Assembly: GCF_963678635.1 (NCBI RefSeq) | Contig: NC_087062.1 | Span: 80,477,200-80,541,199 of the forward strand | Direction: 5' to 3' | DNA from: Symsagittifera roscoffensis | Lineage: Eukaryota; Xenacoelomorpha; Acoela; Convolutidae | Length of the DNA stretch: 64,000 nucleotides | Part shown: in pieces, positions 1 through 10,150 of the stretch | Layout of the letters: each line of letters starts with the position of its first letter | How positions within the stretch are numbered: the stretch's first letter is position 1 | Notes under the pieces: generated by a model | Seen by the model: only the letters and a program-made list of their open reading frames with translations | What the model was told of the DNA's origin: nothing | Databases searched by the model: none | Translations under genes and position numbers: made by a program

Positions 1-404
1 AATTCAACTACGTCGAGAAATTCAAAGGCAGTATGGCGTGCAAGAAAGTCCTCAAACAGTGCATGTTGCTACAACTGCAGTGCGAGAAATACAAAGTATG
101 TCACAGCAAAATTTGCTTCGTCGCAGTCACCTTCACCCTTATTGGAAAGCTAACGAGAAGTAATGTATCAACCCGGTGCAACAAACAAAAAATGACGCAT
201 AACAATCTTGCCTAGACAAGCTGCTCGCATGGGAGAGGGTGCATGAATGTTCCGAAAGTCCTCTGAAGTGTCTCAAGGAAAACGGCATTACAAATTTCGA
301 TAAAATTATCAAAAAACAAAATGAAACAAAATGAATTTGTTTTAACCTTCCCCAAATTCAATATAAAGTAATATACTTTTCATCTATAAACAGATTATTG
401 TTCT
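1..404. other. Intergenic, nothing recognised
   Basis: AT-rich sequence with only short chance reading frames. The 60-codon frame near the start has no recognisable domain. I see no RNA gene or repeat here. Confidence 0.4.
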
Positions 405-846
405 GACTTTCGAAGAAAACAGAAAATTTAAGCTTGGTGTGGTTTTTTATTCAGCCAATTTTCGCCGATCGAAATAATAGTTTTCAACAAAAAATTTTAA
501 ACCCCATTGAAGATATTGATTTTGTAAGTTCAAATTTAGAATGATAACTTACCTCTGTAAAGTTACTTTTTTTGTAAAGTTCTGGGGGTTTGAAGGTTTG
601 AAATTGCCAAATTGGCCATGTTCTGGACTAAGTTATGCACACTTTGAAGAGTTTATTCGTAATGCCGAGAGCGTAAAGTATATATTTCGGTCGTATATAT
701 TTCTTACGATTCACAATTTCACACTATGATATCGATCAAAACTTTGTAGGTTTTCAAAATATCCTTTTCCCAAAAATGTATTCAATCAGAATTAAGGAAC
801 AGTCGGAACATTCAGGGCTTTGCCGTGATATACGAGCAGTCTTGTT
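405..846 (+). repeat. Degenerate half of a foldback element
   Basis: The stretch begins with a diverged form of the GTTCCGACTTTCGATACG motif and passes through a GGGGGTTTGAAG / AATTGCCAAATTGGCC stretch. It ends with the CAGGGC-loop-GCCCTG type hairpin and the terminal motif CGAGCAGTCTTG near 834-846. The same order of landmarks occurs at 28772-29262 and in the right arm at 60798-61343, so this is an old copy of the same family. It is heavily diverged and lacks the opposite arm. Confidence 0.6.
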
Positions 847-1826
847 TGGGTCAATTAAAGTTTCTCAACACAAAATGGAATGTTTTTCGAGCAGGAATAA
901 TGCGCCTCATTTGATTGGCATTCCAAGAAATCCGAAGATTTCGCGTTGTTACAAAGCCTCCATAATTTCGTGTAAAGTATTTTTTTTAAATTTGAACTCA
1001 AGAACTGAACAGCATTCAGGTGCTACAAATGTTTGGTCAAAATAATCAAAAAACAGAAATCAGTCTCATTTAATAAAATCATTTAAAAAGACGTTTCCTT
1101 GCAGACTCCAAACACAAGAACTTGACTCGGGCACTAGTAATTTAATACCAGGACAATCACCCTAATATGTGGGTTGCTAGGTTGAACTGGAGGCCGAAAA
1201 ACCCTTTAGCTTTGAGTTTGTGTGCCAAAAATTCAAAACAAAAAACTGAAGAAGCGATCAGGCTATAGGTTTAAGTCCTAGAATCATTCCAAAAAACAAT
1301 TTTTTTTCGTCTTTTGGCGTTGGAAATCACCATTTTACCGTAATCCCCTTTGAAGTAAGTTTGCTTTTCATTTTGGATTAGAAATGTTTGTAAAATATAG
1401 CGATGTGAAATTGCCAAAGCAACAAAAATAGGGAGTGAAATTGTATGATGTTAAGTTGTTTAGAGTTAAAAAGGGAGAACCGCTTAAATGTTCTTTTGTT
1501 TTCTTCGAACATAAACTTATCATCGGAAATCACCATTTTCAAGAAAAATAAAAATAACTGTTCATCGCAAAAAAATTTGGTACCCATCTGATTTTTATCC
1601 GTTCTGATTTGTTTTGGTTGGTTGAATAGCCTAAGGCTTCAAAAACTATTTATTAACAACTAATTAACAATTTTTTACCAATTTTTTCACATAAATGCCA
1701 ATGACTTCACTATAATCTGCTTTGATGAAGAAAAATTTTCAAAAACTTAAAAAATTCAGACCAGTAAAACATTTCAAACCAGTATTTTTCTACACGAAAT
1801 AAAGTATCGGGATTTGCCTGTATTCA
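847..1826. other. Intergenic, nothing recognised
   Basis: No supported gene. Poly-A/T-rich sequence with scattered stops in all frames. Confidence 0.4.
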
Positions 1827-2687
1827 CCCAGGCTTACCAAAAATGCTAGTCATACAATTTTCATTTATGGAAAAATGCTAATCATACACTTTTCATGCAA
1901 GTCCATAAGTACACAAAATTGCATGAAAGGTCTATGATTAGTATTTTTTCATATATGGAAATTGTTTGACTAGCATTTTTCCATAAACCAAAATTATTGA
2001 TTTTTTACATTTTAATTTCTCAAAATTTTTTGGTTACTCAAACGTAGTAATCAAAAGTTTGGCCGTCTCGCATCAAAAATGCATTGGAAACAGCCTGAAA
2101 TGTTTTAATTCTGTCTCACACAATTAATATAACGAAAGTAACGAACTTTTGAATGTTGGCAAAAATTTCAAACATGATTATTTCTAAAGTTTGAATATTT
2201 AAATTACTAGACATTGATAAAGGCATACAAAAACATGTCATACAAAAAAAGAGGAGTCTTAAGCGTTTTTGAAAAAAGTTATGAAGAGAAAAGAAAAAAA
2301 TCCAATAATAGTATATCCAGGACTACGTTATACGTAAAATGTTTGTTTGATACGAAAATCAATTTGCGGTTGAAAAAACGCAAAGAAAATTTTTGGGAGA
2401 AATTTCAAAAATACTTTGAAAAACGTTTGTCGTCGCCAGCAAAAAAAATGGTAGTCATAATTTTTCCATATATGGAAATTGTACGATTAGCATTTTTTTG
2501 ACAAAAAGTTTTTCTTCTTTGTTTAGTACGATACACCAAATTTTATGCCAAAACAAGAGAAACTTTTCAAAAATTCGACGACACCATTTTAGCAAAATGT
2601 ATGAAATTTTTATGATTAGTATTTTTTCATAGACTTAGTTTATTGATTTGTATGATTAGCATTTTTGGTCTATGGAGTCAACCCGGG
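1827..2687. mobile_element. 0.86 kb TIR element (family R1, copy a)
   Basis: The left end reads CCCAGGCTTACCAAAAATGC and the right end, reverse-complemented, reads CCCGGGTTGACTCCATAGACC-like followed by AAAAATGCTAATCATAC, giving imperfect terminal inverted repeats. Subterminal units of the type CATACAATTTCCATATATGG recur in both orientations inside. Interior landmarks (a segment around 2050-2090 with GGCCGTCT, and 2190-2480) reappear at 57143-58067 (inverted) and 59270-60200. No transposase is encoded, so this is a non-autonomous DNA element. No clear target duplication was seen. Confidence 0.7.
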
Positions 2688-3093
2688 CAATAACACCAGC
2701 TACAAATCAACAAGACTATCTTGATTGGATTGATTAACTGCACCCTGTCCAAATTACAATAGTTGCGTAATTCATTCTGTTTTGGCGTCTACGTCGTGTT
2801 TTTGTTGCCCTCAAAAGAAAACTGGTTCGCTTTTAAGTAAGGCTTCCTGTGAAACTACATTAAAAAACTTGATTAATTTTTATTGAACGTTAATATATTG
2901 AAATCTTATTTCGATGCTTTCAAAAATCTGCTTTCTTTTGCTTTTTCTCAAATGCCTCAAATTAGTATCATAATTGGAAGATAATTTAATATTGCACTCT
3001 CGTCTAGTCTGCCCTTTTTATTATTTTATTCTAAAATTTACTTCATGAATGCTACATAAAAAAGAACTTTCATGCTCTAAATGGAAATAAAAT
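2688..3093. other. Intergenic, nothing recognised
   Basis: No coding, RNA or repeat signal that I can support. Confidence 0.4.
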
Positions 3094-3449
3094 GGGGCAG
3101 TTCAACAGTGCCGACGTTCAACAGTGCCGAAAAATCTTTGTTCAATAGTGCTGAAAATTTCAACAAGTTTCAACGTATTAAGTGCGGCAATCAAAAATTA
3201 AACGGCGATCGCTTACAAACCTAAGTGGCATTTTGAGAATTTGAGTGAGAAAGTTTGCCACTTAGACGTTTTGGCGCCAAAATAATTGTTCAATTTGCAG
3301 CTGCAGACATTTTGGCACCAAAATTGGAGTGAATTTCTTTGTTAATTAGCGTTAGTAAATTGCCGCTCTTTAGAAGATGCGTTTTAATTATTCTGAAATT
3401 TTCCCGCCTTTTTCGGCACTGTTAAACTTCGGCACTGTTGAACGCCCCC
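3094..3449. mobile_element. 356 bp MITE-like element
   Basis: The left end reads GGGGCAGTTCAACAGTGCCG and continues with a second GTTCAACAGTGCCGAAAAA unit. The right end is the reverse complement of a matching GGGGGCGTTCAACAGTGCCG plus GTTTAACAGTGCCGAAAAA. The terminal inverted repeats are therefore about 40 bp, each made of two tandem AACAGTGCCGA units. ATAAAA occurs just outside both ends and may be a target duplication, although offset by one or two bases. There is no coding capacity. Confidence 0.75.
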
Positions 3450-4077
3450 AATAAAACATGTAGGCGTGAACAATTGAACAGAATAATGCAACTTGCTTTA
3501 CGTGTAAATTATAGCGTATGAACAATTTTTGTTTGTTAAAGATTAATGGTTAAAGATTAAAGTCGAAAAAAACGTCTATAAAAAAATTTCATGGTTGTTC
3601 ATTCAAATAACGGTTCAAATTTTAAGCTTATCCCCTGTGTAACATCATACAGCACTTCAGTGAGCAATAGGAGTTCGCTCCGCTAAACATACAACTAAAC
3701 ATACAACAAGTGCAGTTGTGAGCAAAACTTCTCGTAAATCAGGGCAAAACCTGAATGTTCCGACTGCCCCCTTAATCAAAATCAAATAGTTTTTCGGATG
3801 AGAAAACATTGAAAGCAGATTAATATTTGGTCAATTCCTGCTTGATTAAAAACAGGTATTATGAAAATGGATGGGATTGACTTTTTTATTTTTTTTTTCT
3901 TATTTTTTCAGACGCTTTCAATTTTTTCAAAAGTTTAGTTTTTCTCAAAAACTACTTTCTCGATTTTCAAAAAAGTGGTACCAACGGAAATTCCGCGCAC
4001 TCACCTTATAATGCATAATCCCTTAGTCTCTTTTTACCTTAACCCACTTTCTACAGCCTTCGAAAAGGTACTGCGTG
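3450..4077. other. Intergenic with one dispersed hairpin motif
   Basis: At about 3716-3765 there is a diverged copy of the motif CTCGTAAATCAGGGC...CCTGAATGTTCCGACTGCC, the end sequence of the foldback family described at 59187-61343. Nothing else is recognised. Confidence 0.5.
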
Positions 4078-4815
4078 GGGGACTTTTTGACTCAAAGTAG
4101 TCAATTTTTTATACATTTTCTCGAATACTACCCTTGTAAATCTGAGAATTTGGTTTTATGAATTGAAGAGTTTGTCTGAAGTTTCCCTGCATTAGTGACT
4201 ACGTCCCTTTTCTTACACAAAAAGTTATGGACCTGAAAAATTCAAATTTTATATTGTTTTACCGTGTTTTGAAACTTTTTGACTTTTCTAAAAAAAATAC
4301 CCTCTCAAATCTGGGTATTTAGTTTCAATCGGAAAAACGGGCTGTGAAAAGCTTCTCTGCTTAAGCTGTTGCGCCCAAGTTTCTATTCAAAAAATAATGA
4401 CCCTCGTAAAAGTCGAGTTTTCGTATTTTGACTTTTTTTTGAAACTTAAGACTTTTCTCAACAACTACCCTCCCAAATCTGTGGTTTTGGTTTCAATGGG
4501 TAGAACGGAAATTTGTAATTTCGCCTGCATAAGCGGATACGCCCAATTTTTTTTATTACATAAAAATTATGACCCTTGCAAAATTTGATTTTTTGACTGT
4601 TTTTTGAAACTTTGAATATTTCTCAAAAAATACCCTACAGAATCTGAGATACTGGTTAATGTACGACGAACGGTTTGTGAGCTCCACTGTATAAACAGTT
4701 ACGCCCAACTTTTATGACAAAAAACTATGACTTTTGGAAAAGTCAAGTTTGAAATTTTTTCTACCGTTTTTTGAAACTCTTTGACTTCTCTCGAGAACTG
4801 CCCACTCAAATCGAA
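4078..4815. repeat. Diverged tandem array, period ~167 bp, about four units
   Basis: Successive units share the landmarks TTTGAAACTTTTTGACTTTTC, ACCCTCTCAAATCTG, and a CGCCCAA block followed by TATGACC. The GAAAC landmark falls at about 4271, 4441, 4606 and 4773, giving spacings of 170, 165 and 167. Units are diverged from one another. A 63-codon frame inside is by-product sequence. This could be a satellite remnant. Confidence 0.65.
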
Positions 4816-5085
4816 TGAGCAACCTTTTGAGCAAATTTCAACCTAAACAACTTTTGTATTCAATTCAATTTTAAAAAACTGAACTAATTGATAAGTTATC
4901 AGATTTTGAAGTCGTTATCATTGGACTTACTTCTCTTTTCTATAAGTCTGTTTTTGAAATTACCCTTGTCCTTCCGCATCAATACAAAAATTTCAATCAT
5001 TATCAAACAGGTATTCCCAGCTTTAAATTGCCTCCAGTATCAATTTGATTAGTAAAAAAAAAATACGACCGATTAGCCTAGCTAG
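4816..5085. other. Intergenic, nothing recognised
   Basis: Short AT-rich stretch between a tandem array and a direct repeat; no gene signal. Confidence 0.4.
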
Positions 5086-5136
5086 CCACAATCAAATTGG
5101 AATTGTTTTAATGGTTTTAATGTGCGTGAGAATTCG
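5086..5136 (+). repeat. 51 bp direct repeat, left copy
   Basis: Nearly the same 51 bp, beginning CCACAATCAAATTGG and ending GTGAGAATTCG, occur again at 6817-6867 with two or three differences. The pair brackets the D-family fragment at 5270-6796. Confidence 0.7.
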
Positions 5137-5205
5137 ATTCAATGCGTGAGAATTCGACCCGCTAAGTTTCAAAGTGCGTGAGAATTCGACCCGCTAAGTT
5201 TCAAA
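5119..5205 (+). repeat. Short tandem repeat with GTGAGAATTCGA units
   Basis: Three occurrences of TGCGTGAGAATTCGA are followed twice by CCCGCTAAGTTTCAAA. A fourth, partial unit is at 6852-6867. Confidence 0.6.
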
Positions 5206-5269
5206 ACACGGTAAAACAATACAAAATTTGTGCGACAATTAAACAAGTAACGCACTAATTCGATTGTGC

Positions 5270-6796
5270 GTTATCAAACCTACGATAAAATTAGTTTTTC
5301 CAAAAGAAAACTAGTCATAGAAAATTCATAAAACACTTATCTGGCACTCAACTTTTTTTAAATTTTTAAATGTGTACATTACGAGGCCAAACTGTGCATT
5401 TTGTGATTTGCAAGCGGAATCCGTAAGCGGATAACTTAAAATAATTTGTTTGAAAACTCTATTTAATTTGAAAGGCAACTGTAGCTAATTAAAGACAGCG
5501 TCAATATTCTAAGCATTCTCCTAAGTCTTCTAAGCAACTAAAAACAGCCTAAGACTCAATAAAGATGAAACTTTCTTAAGCAACTGTCGTCGGAGCGCAC
5601 AGCAACCCGCTACTTTTATCAAATATATATCGGAATTAAACTTCTCACAGTATCAAACATATCTGAGTTAGATTTCCCACAGAAGGAGAAAAAATAGGAC
5701 ATAGGGTGAGAATTTGTTATCGAATAATTTGAAGAAGCTCAGAAAAAAGTCAGAAGGGATCAACTGTGATCTTTTATTTCATCTTTAATAATCGTAGTTC
5801 AGATTCTTAAATAATATTGTGAGAAAAACTGGATTATTTGAATTCAATTGGCCGCTACACCTTTCAAGAAACAATTAAACAAGTAATCGACAAAAAAATT
5901 GCAAATTAGACGAAAATTTTGCAAATTTGTTTTTTTTTTCTCTCATTCTTTTTGGCAACGATCATAACAAGAGTATGATTATGGCATTCTGTGCTACTTG
6001 CTTAACAACTAGCTTCTTTTATTTGATAGATTGATGTTGCATGGGACTAAAATCAGGTTTTGAACCAGAACTCTTATCAAGAAAATTTGTACGTGTGATA
6101 TCCTACGAGGTATCTTCTTGGAAAACTAAATGGTAAATCAAAAAATGTATTTTCTTGTCATTATATTAATAGTTTTTCTTTTTTTAGCTGCTGAGATACG
6201 AGCTAGGCTTAACACACACTGAACTCTCAGTTGTGAACCAAGAGTCTTAGATATCATGACCTTGGAAACTTTTAATAATATGAAATAGTTATTCACTGAA
6301 GGTTACGGTTACATCATCTTACTGCTATCGCAGTAGTAGTATCACATACCCCCTTGAGTGAAAAATTTTTCGGCTAGAAGAAATAAGATACAAGAGTTTT
6401 CAAACTCAGTTTCTAAAAAGTTCAAAAATTGTCAGATTTCATAATTGTCTATTCTCTTAGTTTTCATCTAGTTCTATCCTCCAGCTAGGGTTCCAGTCTA
6501 CTCCTTTGTCCAGAATGGCATATCCCAAATTTCTTCTGAAGAGATGTCTCTCGAAAAGCTCCAATCTCGACTCTATCGGCCTGTCAATCCGTGTCTTGAA
6601 CTCGGTTAATCGTCTTCTGTACTCTTGTAAGGTCGCTTTTAAGAGTGCGCCCACTGATAATTCTTCTTCTGAATTTTCCTTGATGAAATGTTTGACTGGA
6701 TTCCCAAAGCGTTAACGTTTTTTGCTCTTGTTTTGCCGTGAGCTTCTTTTAAATCCAGCTTCTTCCACAATGGAGTCATCTGATGCCCCCTGTGGA
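5270..6796 (-). mobile_element. Element D-family fragment: LTR plus start of internal region
   Basis: This 1.53 kb is nearly identical to 29392-30910. By comparison with the complete-coded copy, 5270-6346 is a minus-strand LTR. On the minus strand it starts TGTGATACTACTACTGCG directly after a purine tract (CTCAAGGGGGTA, plus-strand 6347-6358). The remaining 6347-6796 is the end of the element's last ORF. The outer LTR boundary is uncertain because the shared sequence begins GTTATC rather than TG. The internal part is cut at 6796, where homology stops abruptly. Confidence 0.65.
6457..6796 (-). pseudogene. 3' fragment of the terminal ORF of element D
   Basis: The last 65 codons of a charged protein end ...WRIELDEN and carry an RRRLTEFKTRIDRPIESRL stretch. 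They match the copy at 30571-30768 with a handful of substitutions. Upstream the frame is broken and the sequence departs from the other copy at 6796, so this is a fragment and not a working gene. The function of the family protein is unknown; see the entry at 30571-32009. Confidence 0.6.
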
Positions 6797-6816
6797 TGTC
6801 CACTGTCATCTGATGT

Positions 6817-6867
6817 CCACAATCGAATTGGAATTGTTTTAATGGTTTTAATGTGCTTGAGAATTCG
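6817..6867 (+). repeat. 51 bp direct repeat, right copy
   Basis: Partner of 5086-5136. Just before it the sequence TGTCCACTGTCATCTGATGTCCAC shows a small local duplication of ATCTGATG/TGTCCAC, which suggests slippage or a repair junction at the edge of the D fragment. Confidence 0.65.
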
Positions 6868-8488
6868 TCACGCATAAACACTTCGGGTTACATTTTCAGC
6901 ATTATGAATCAAATCTTTAAAGCGCTCATAAATTAGTCCAGAGCAAGGCCAAAAGGACACTTTCCAAACTCCCAGAACTTTTTAAAAAATAGTCGGATGT
7001 AAAGTATCTTTTTATATTTGATTTCAGGAAGTCGATACCTTCAATGTGATTAAAAATTTTTGTTGTCAAAAACCATTATTTCGATTACCGCAAATTGCTT
7101 TGACTACAATTATGTTCAAATGTTAAAGTTGAAGTATCTTTTTAAGTTTTCAAATATTTACGCGCCCGCAATATGATCCAAAAATGACAAATTTGATGAT
7201 CAATCCTACACTTTCCCCCCGTATGATTTAGGGGGAAAACATAAATTTTTCATAAATTAACTTTGAATATAGACTAGATGCTTTCAAAAATAACCGTTAT
7301 ACAGAAGAAAATTGACATAAAACTTTAGTTTGTGTACTTAGCAGCATACAATTGCATCAAAAATATAACAAGACTGCTCGTATATCAGGGCAAAGCCCTG
7401 AATGTTCTGAATATTCTGAATTGGAGTTGAAAAAATCCTTGTGAATTTGATTTGTGGGAGTCGATATCCTTAATGCGGTATAAAAATGTTTTGCTTAAAA
7501 TTAGTACCTCGATTGCCGAAAAATGACTGAATACAAAAAACCTCACAAAGAACAAATATTCCATTTTTTTGAAAGTCTGAACAAAAACTATATTTAACTT
7601 CCGCTTTTGTTTGAAATGCATATTTCATACGGATTTATTGTTCAAAATAAACACATACTTGGTGAGGGCAATCCACGGTAGCTCACGTAGGGAGGGAGAT
7701 CGTACGGTTGATCCAAATTTGTCTCTAGTTGTGACCACTTGGCAATAATAAAAAACTATAATAATAAAAAATTCGTTAGGAATCAGGCAGAATACAGAAC
7801 TTATTTTTGTTGTAAATGCACAGCTTTGGTAGCGCCGAGTCGCATGATCACCACAATTTTGCATTCCACCTAAGATTTTGCACATACCGTTTTTGTTGAT
7901 GTAGATCTAAACCAGAAAGACCAAAGATTTTTGTTCAACATTTCTTAATTTGAAACAAACTAGTTATTCCTTTTTTGTAAATTCCTTCAGTATAATTTTC
8001 TTTCCAATACTTCTCCAACAATGGTAGCAATGATATGGGCCTGTAATTTCAGTCTTAAACTTTTTTTCCACTTTTGTGTAATGGAATATTTTTATCAAGT
8101 TTCAAACTTTCCGATGAAACTCCTCTTCAATTATTCGATTAAACAATACTGCTAAAGTTGAACAGATCGCCGGATTAGCTGTTCTTATTAAAAAATTTGA
8201 GAGTCCATAGCAATCATGCCTTTTTTGCAAACCTACCAATAGTTTCAAAAGTTTGTTGTTCTGTTATTTTAGATTAAAAAAACGTGTATTCTGTACTGTT
8301 CTTACAATTTTAAAGTTCCACTCCGTATTTAGAGATTCAGCTCTCTTCGATTCGATATGAATGAAAAACTAATTTAAAGCCTCAGCTGATACATTACTCA
8401 TGTTGCATTGTTCATCTTAGTCTTTTTTAATGTTGGTTTTAAACTGCTGACGAACTCAAAGAACTTTGTGTTTGTTGCTTCCATTTAT
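6868..8488. other. Intergenic flank of element A
   Basis: A copy of the foldback-end motif (CAAGACTGCTCGTATATCAGG then GCCCTGAATGTTC) lies at 7371-7406. Two diverged stretches containing GGAAGTCGATACC/GGGAGTCGATATCC at about 6995-7090 and 7430-7520 resemble each other. No gene is supported; the 78 and 86-codon minus-strand frames at 7385-7885 have no recognisable content. Confidence 0.45.
8485..8488 (+). repeat. Target site duplication TTAT, left copy
   Basis: TTAT directly precedes the 5' LTR (TGG...) and the same four bases follow the 3' LTR (...CTCA) at 26797-26800. A 4 bp duplication is usual for Ty3/gypsy integrases. Confidence 0.85.
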
Positions 8489-8896
8489 TGGAACCTGATC
8501 TAAACTACATTTTATGATTGGATAAATTAAATGTTTTACCAATGTAAAGTATTTAATATTAACCAATCATGATCCATCTAACTAACAACCCACTTATTTG
8601 TAAGTGCTGAAGTTACTTGTAATTTCAGCACCAGAGAGATTTGAATTTAACTTAGAAATTAGTTGGACTCTCCCGAGCACTTCAGCAGCCGCAATAAACC
8701 AGTATACCCTAGATCTATTGAGCCTAGCAGAGACTAGTTAAACAACCTGAGACTAGATAGTATAAGAGTAAGATTAGGATCGGTATTAGACTAAGAAGTT
8801 GCACGAATCTATCCGGCCGAAAATAAGATAGCGTGACGAGCAGACGGTGTACCCTATCCGAAATTACTCTATGAGTTACACTTCGGTCCTAACTCA
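8489..8896 (+). repeat. 5' LTR of element A
   Basis: 408 bp, TG...CA ended, one mismatch to the 3' LTR. A TATAAGAG box is at 8761 and an AATAAA at 8693-8698. The segment after the TATA box (GTTGCACGAATCTATCCGG onward) is the most conserved part among all LTR copies in the window, as expected for R/U5. Confidence 0.95.
8761..8768 (+). promoter_or_regulatory. Likely TATA box of the element A promoter
   Basis: TATAAGAG lies about 130 bp before the LTR end and is kept in the LTRs of A, B and C. Transcription would start about 30 bases downstream, near 8790. Inferred from position and conservation only. Confidence 0.5.
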
Positions 8897-8898
8897 TC

Positions 8899-8916
8899 TG
8901 GTGCGACCATAAGTCT
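8899..8916 (+). other. Primer-binding site of element A
   Basis: TGGTGCGACCATAAGTCT begins two bases after the LTR. The first eight bases are kept in B (37498), and the C copy (61982) is identical. A primer tRNA should end ...GGTCGCACCA. I could not assign the tRNA with confidence. Confidence 0.7.
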
Positions 8917-8984
8917 CGAACAAGACCTTAATAGATTAGAATTAACCAAAATAGATTAGAAATTAGACAAAAACATTTACAAAA

Positions 8985-9218
8985 ATGTTATACGACAATA
9001 ATTTAATCGAAATGTCTCTACGACTCAATAGATCAGAGCCAATATTCCGAACCATAACAGAACTACCCGGAATTGGAAGAAGACCTCGAACCAAAGACGA
9101 CATACGACAAAGTAGAAACTTGCCGTATAGTTATATGATAGTTCGGCAAAAGCCAGAACAAACTTTTATATTTCGAATACTACTTGCAATGAATTTAGAT
9201 TTCCATTTGCAAACATAA
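8985..9218 (+). CDS. Small 77-aa leader ORF, unknown function
   Basis: This is the first AUG-started frame after the primer-binding site. It encodes a 77-residue basic protein with a central ELPGIGRRPR stretch and a tail RILLAMNLDFHLQT. No family is recognised; the LPGIG string resembles a helix-hairpin-helix turn but that alone is weak. The frame is intact in element C (62067-62300), where the changes include one T-to-I and one K-to-R, and is recognisable but broken in B (from 37586). Its position near the start of the transcript and its retention in three copies suggest a real product or a translated regulatory upstream ORF. The next start codon of consequence is about 930 bases downstream, so gag translation would require reinitiation, internal entry or splicing. 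Confidence 0.6.
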   Translation: MLYDNNLIEMSLRLNRSEPIFRTITELPGIGRRPRTKDDIRQSRNLPYSYMIVRQKPEQTFIFRILLAMNLDFHLQT

Positions 9219-9548
9219 AACCTTGAAGTTACTCTTCAAAATCATTTCAGGCGCTAAACAAATTTATTAATATACAATAACGATTGATAAAAAGATCTAA
9301 GATCGTTTTCCTAAAACTCTGCAGTATTATACAAAACATGTTTGAAAAATATTTATTGGAAAATAAAAATAAAAATTAGTAGCATGACAATAAATTGTTA
9401 GTAATCATAAATCATCCTGTTGTTCCAGCTTCATCATCTAAAACATAACAGCAATCATAAACCCACTAATATCATCAAAACACTAAATCTTTCCTTTACA
9501 CACATTTAAAATTTTATTAAAACTTAAATTCACTTAATTTTAAAACCA

Positions 9549-9573
9549 GATCATCAAGGCTTATCCTTGGATC
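9549..9573 (+). repeat. Hairpin direct repeat, copy 1
   Basis: 25 bp beginning GATCATCAAGG and ending CCTTGGATC. CAAGG and CCTTG pair around a CTTAT loop. An exact second copy is at 9609-9633, and both copies are kept in C at 62631-62655 and 62691-62715. Confidence 0.85.
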
Positions 9574-9608
9574 TTAAATCATTTTCTACTTAATTAAATT
9601 TCAAATTT

Positions 9609-9633
9609 GATCATCAAGGCTTATCCTTGGATC
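9609..9633 (+). repeat. Hairpin direct repeat, copy 2
   Basis: Exact copy of 9549-9573, start to start 60 bases apart. B keeps only one diverged copy near 37952. Paired short hairpins in a retroelement leader are a common form of packaging signal. Confidence 0.85.
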
Positions 9634-9774
9634 AAACAGAACAACTTTGTTCTCCCCCACCCACTTAATTAGTGTCTAACGACCTCAAACGTCGATTCAC
9701 TACCCAACCCTTTCTAAAGACCTAAGACTAATAGAAATTTTTAAACAAAACTAATCATTCAAATTAGGATAAAC

Positions 9775-9805
9775 AGTGAAGAACTTCGGTTATTCATCCT
9801 TCACT
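9775..9805 (+). other. Conserved RNA hairpin with cUUCGg loop
   Basis: AGTGAAG (9775-9781) pairs with CTTCACT (9799-9805). Inside, AAC-TTCG-GTT forms a stable cUUCGg tetraloop. B (38115-38145) keeps the outer stem and the loop while the intervening bases change, which supports selection on structure. Confidence 0.65.
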
Positions 9806-9847
9806 TGACCCCCCCTCTTACCAGACCCAGGATAAATCTTAGACTTA

Positions 9848-9853
9848 GTAAGT
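9848..9853 (+). promoter_or_regulatory. Candidate splice donor for downstream ORFs
   Basis: TTA|GTAAGT matches the donor consensus and is conserved in B (38192-38197) within otherwise diverged sequence. A second GTAAGT is at 9964. It could join to an acceptor such as the conserved CAACAG|TC at 19255-19262 to express the 3' ORFs. Not proven. Confidence 0.4.
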
Positions 9854-10150
9854 TTAAAATAGTATCTAACGAACTACTCGCGTTCTAATTATACCTGAAC
9901 CTTGTGGATCGATTTACTATTCTCCAACCCTTGAACACAATCACTACCCCTAAGCAAGATTAAGTAAGTTAACACCTTAACTTATACTAGCCACGAGAAA
10001 GTAAAAAATCATTCTTCGGAATCGATATACTTTTCTCTCCAACCCTGAACAAACAGACCCAGGTTAAGCTAACCAAAAAATCGTAAGAACTAACAGTTTA
10101 GGAAAATAGAAATCATTTAACAACCCTTTGCATCCGTCATTCTAAACCTT

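Larger units (their letters stand above)
9219..10150 (+). promoter_or_regulatory. Structured untranslated leader of element A
   Basis: This stretch has no long ORF, is copied nearly unchanged in C, and is partly conserved in B. It holds two 25 bp hairpin repeats, a UUCG-capped hairpin, three occurrences of a CGAT...ACT...CCAACCC motif (about 9693, 9911 and 10024), and GTAAGT splice-donor-like sites at 9848 and 9964. Packaging signal, internal ribosome entry, or both are the natural hypotheses. Confidence 0.6.

Noticed and set aside
776..1045. 89-codon plus-strand frame
   Set aside because: It overlaps the dispersed foldback-end repeat and has no recognisable domain or homologue.
8598..8604. 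GTAAGT in the LTR as a splice donor
   Set aside because: It lies upstream of the TATA box, so it would be in U3 and absent from the 5' end of the transcript.
8899..8916. Naming the primer tRNA
   Set aside because: TGGTGCG would fit the end of several tRNAs, but the following bases match none I can recall with confidence.
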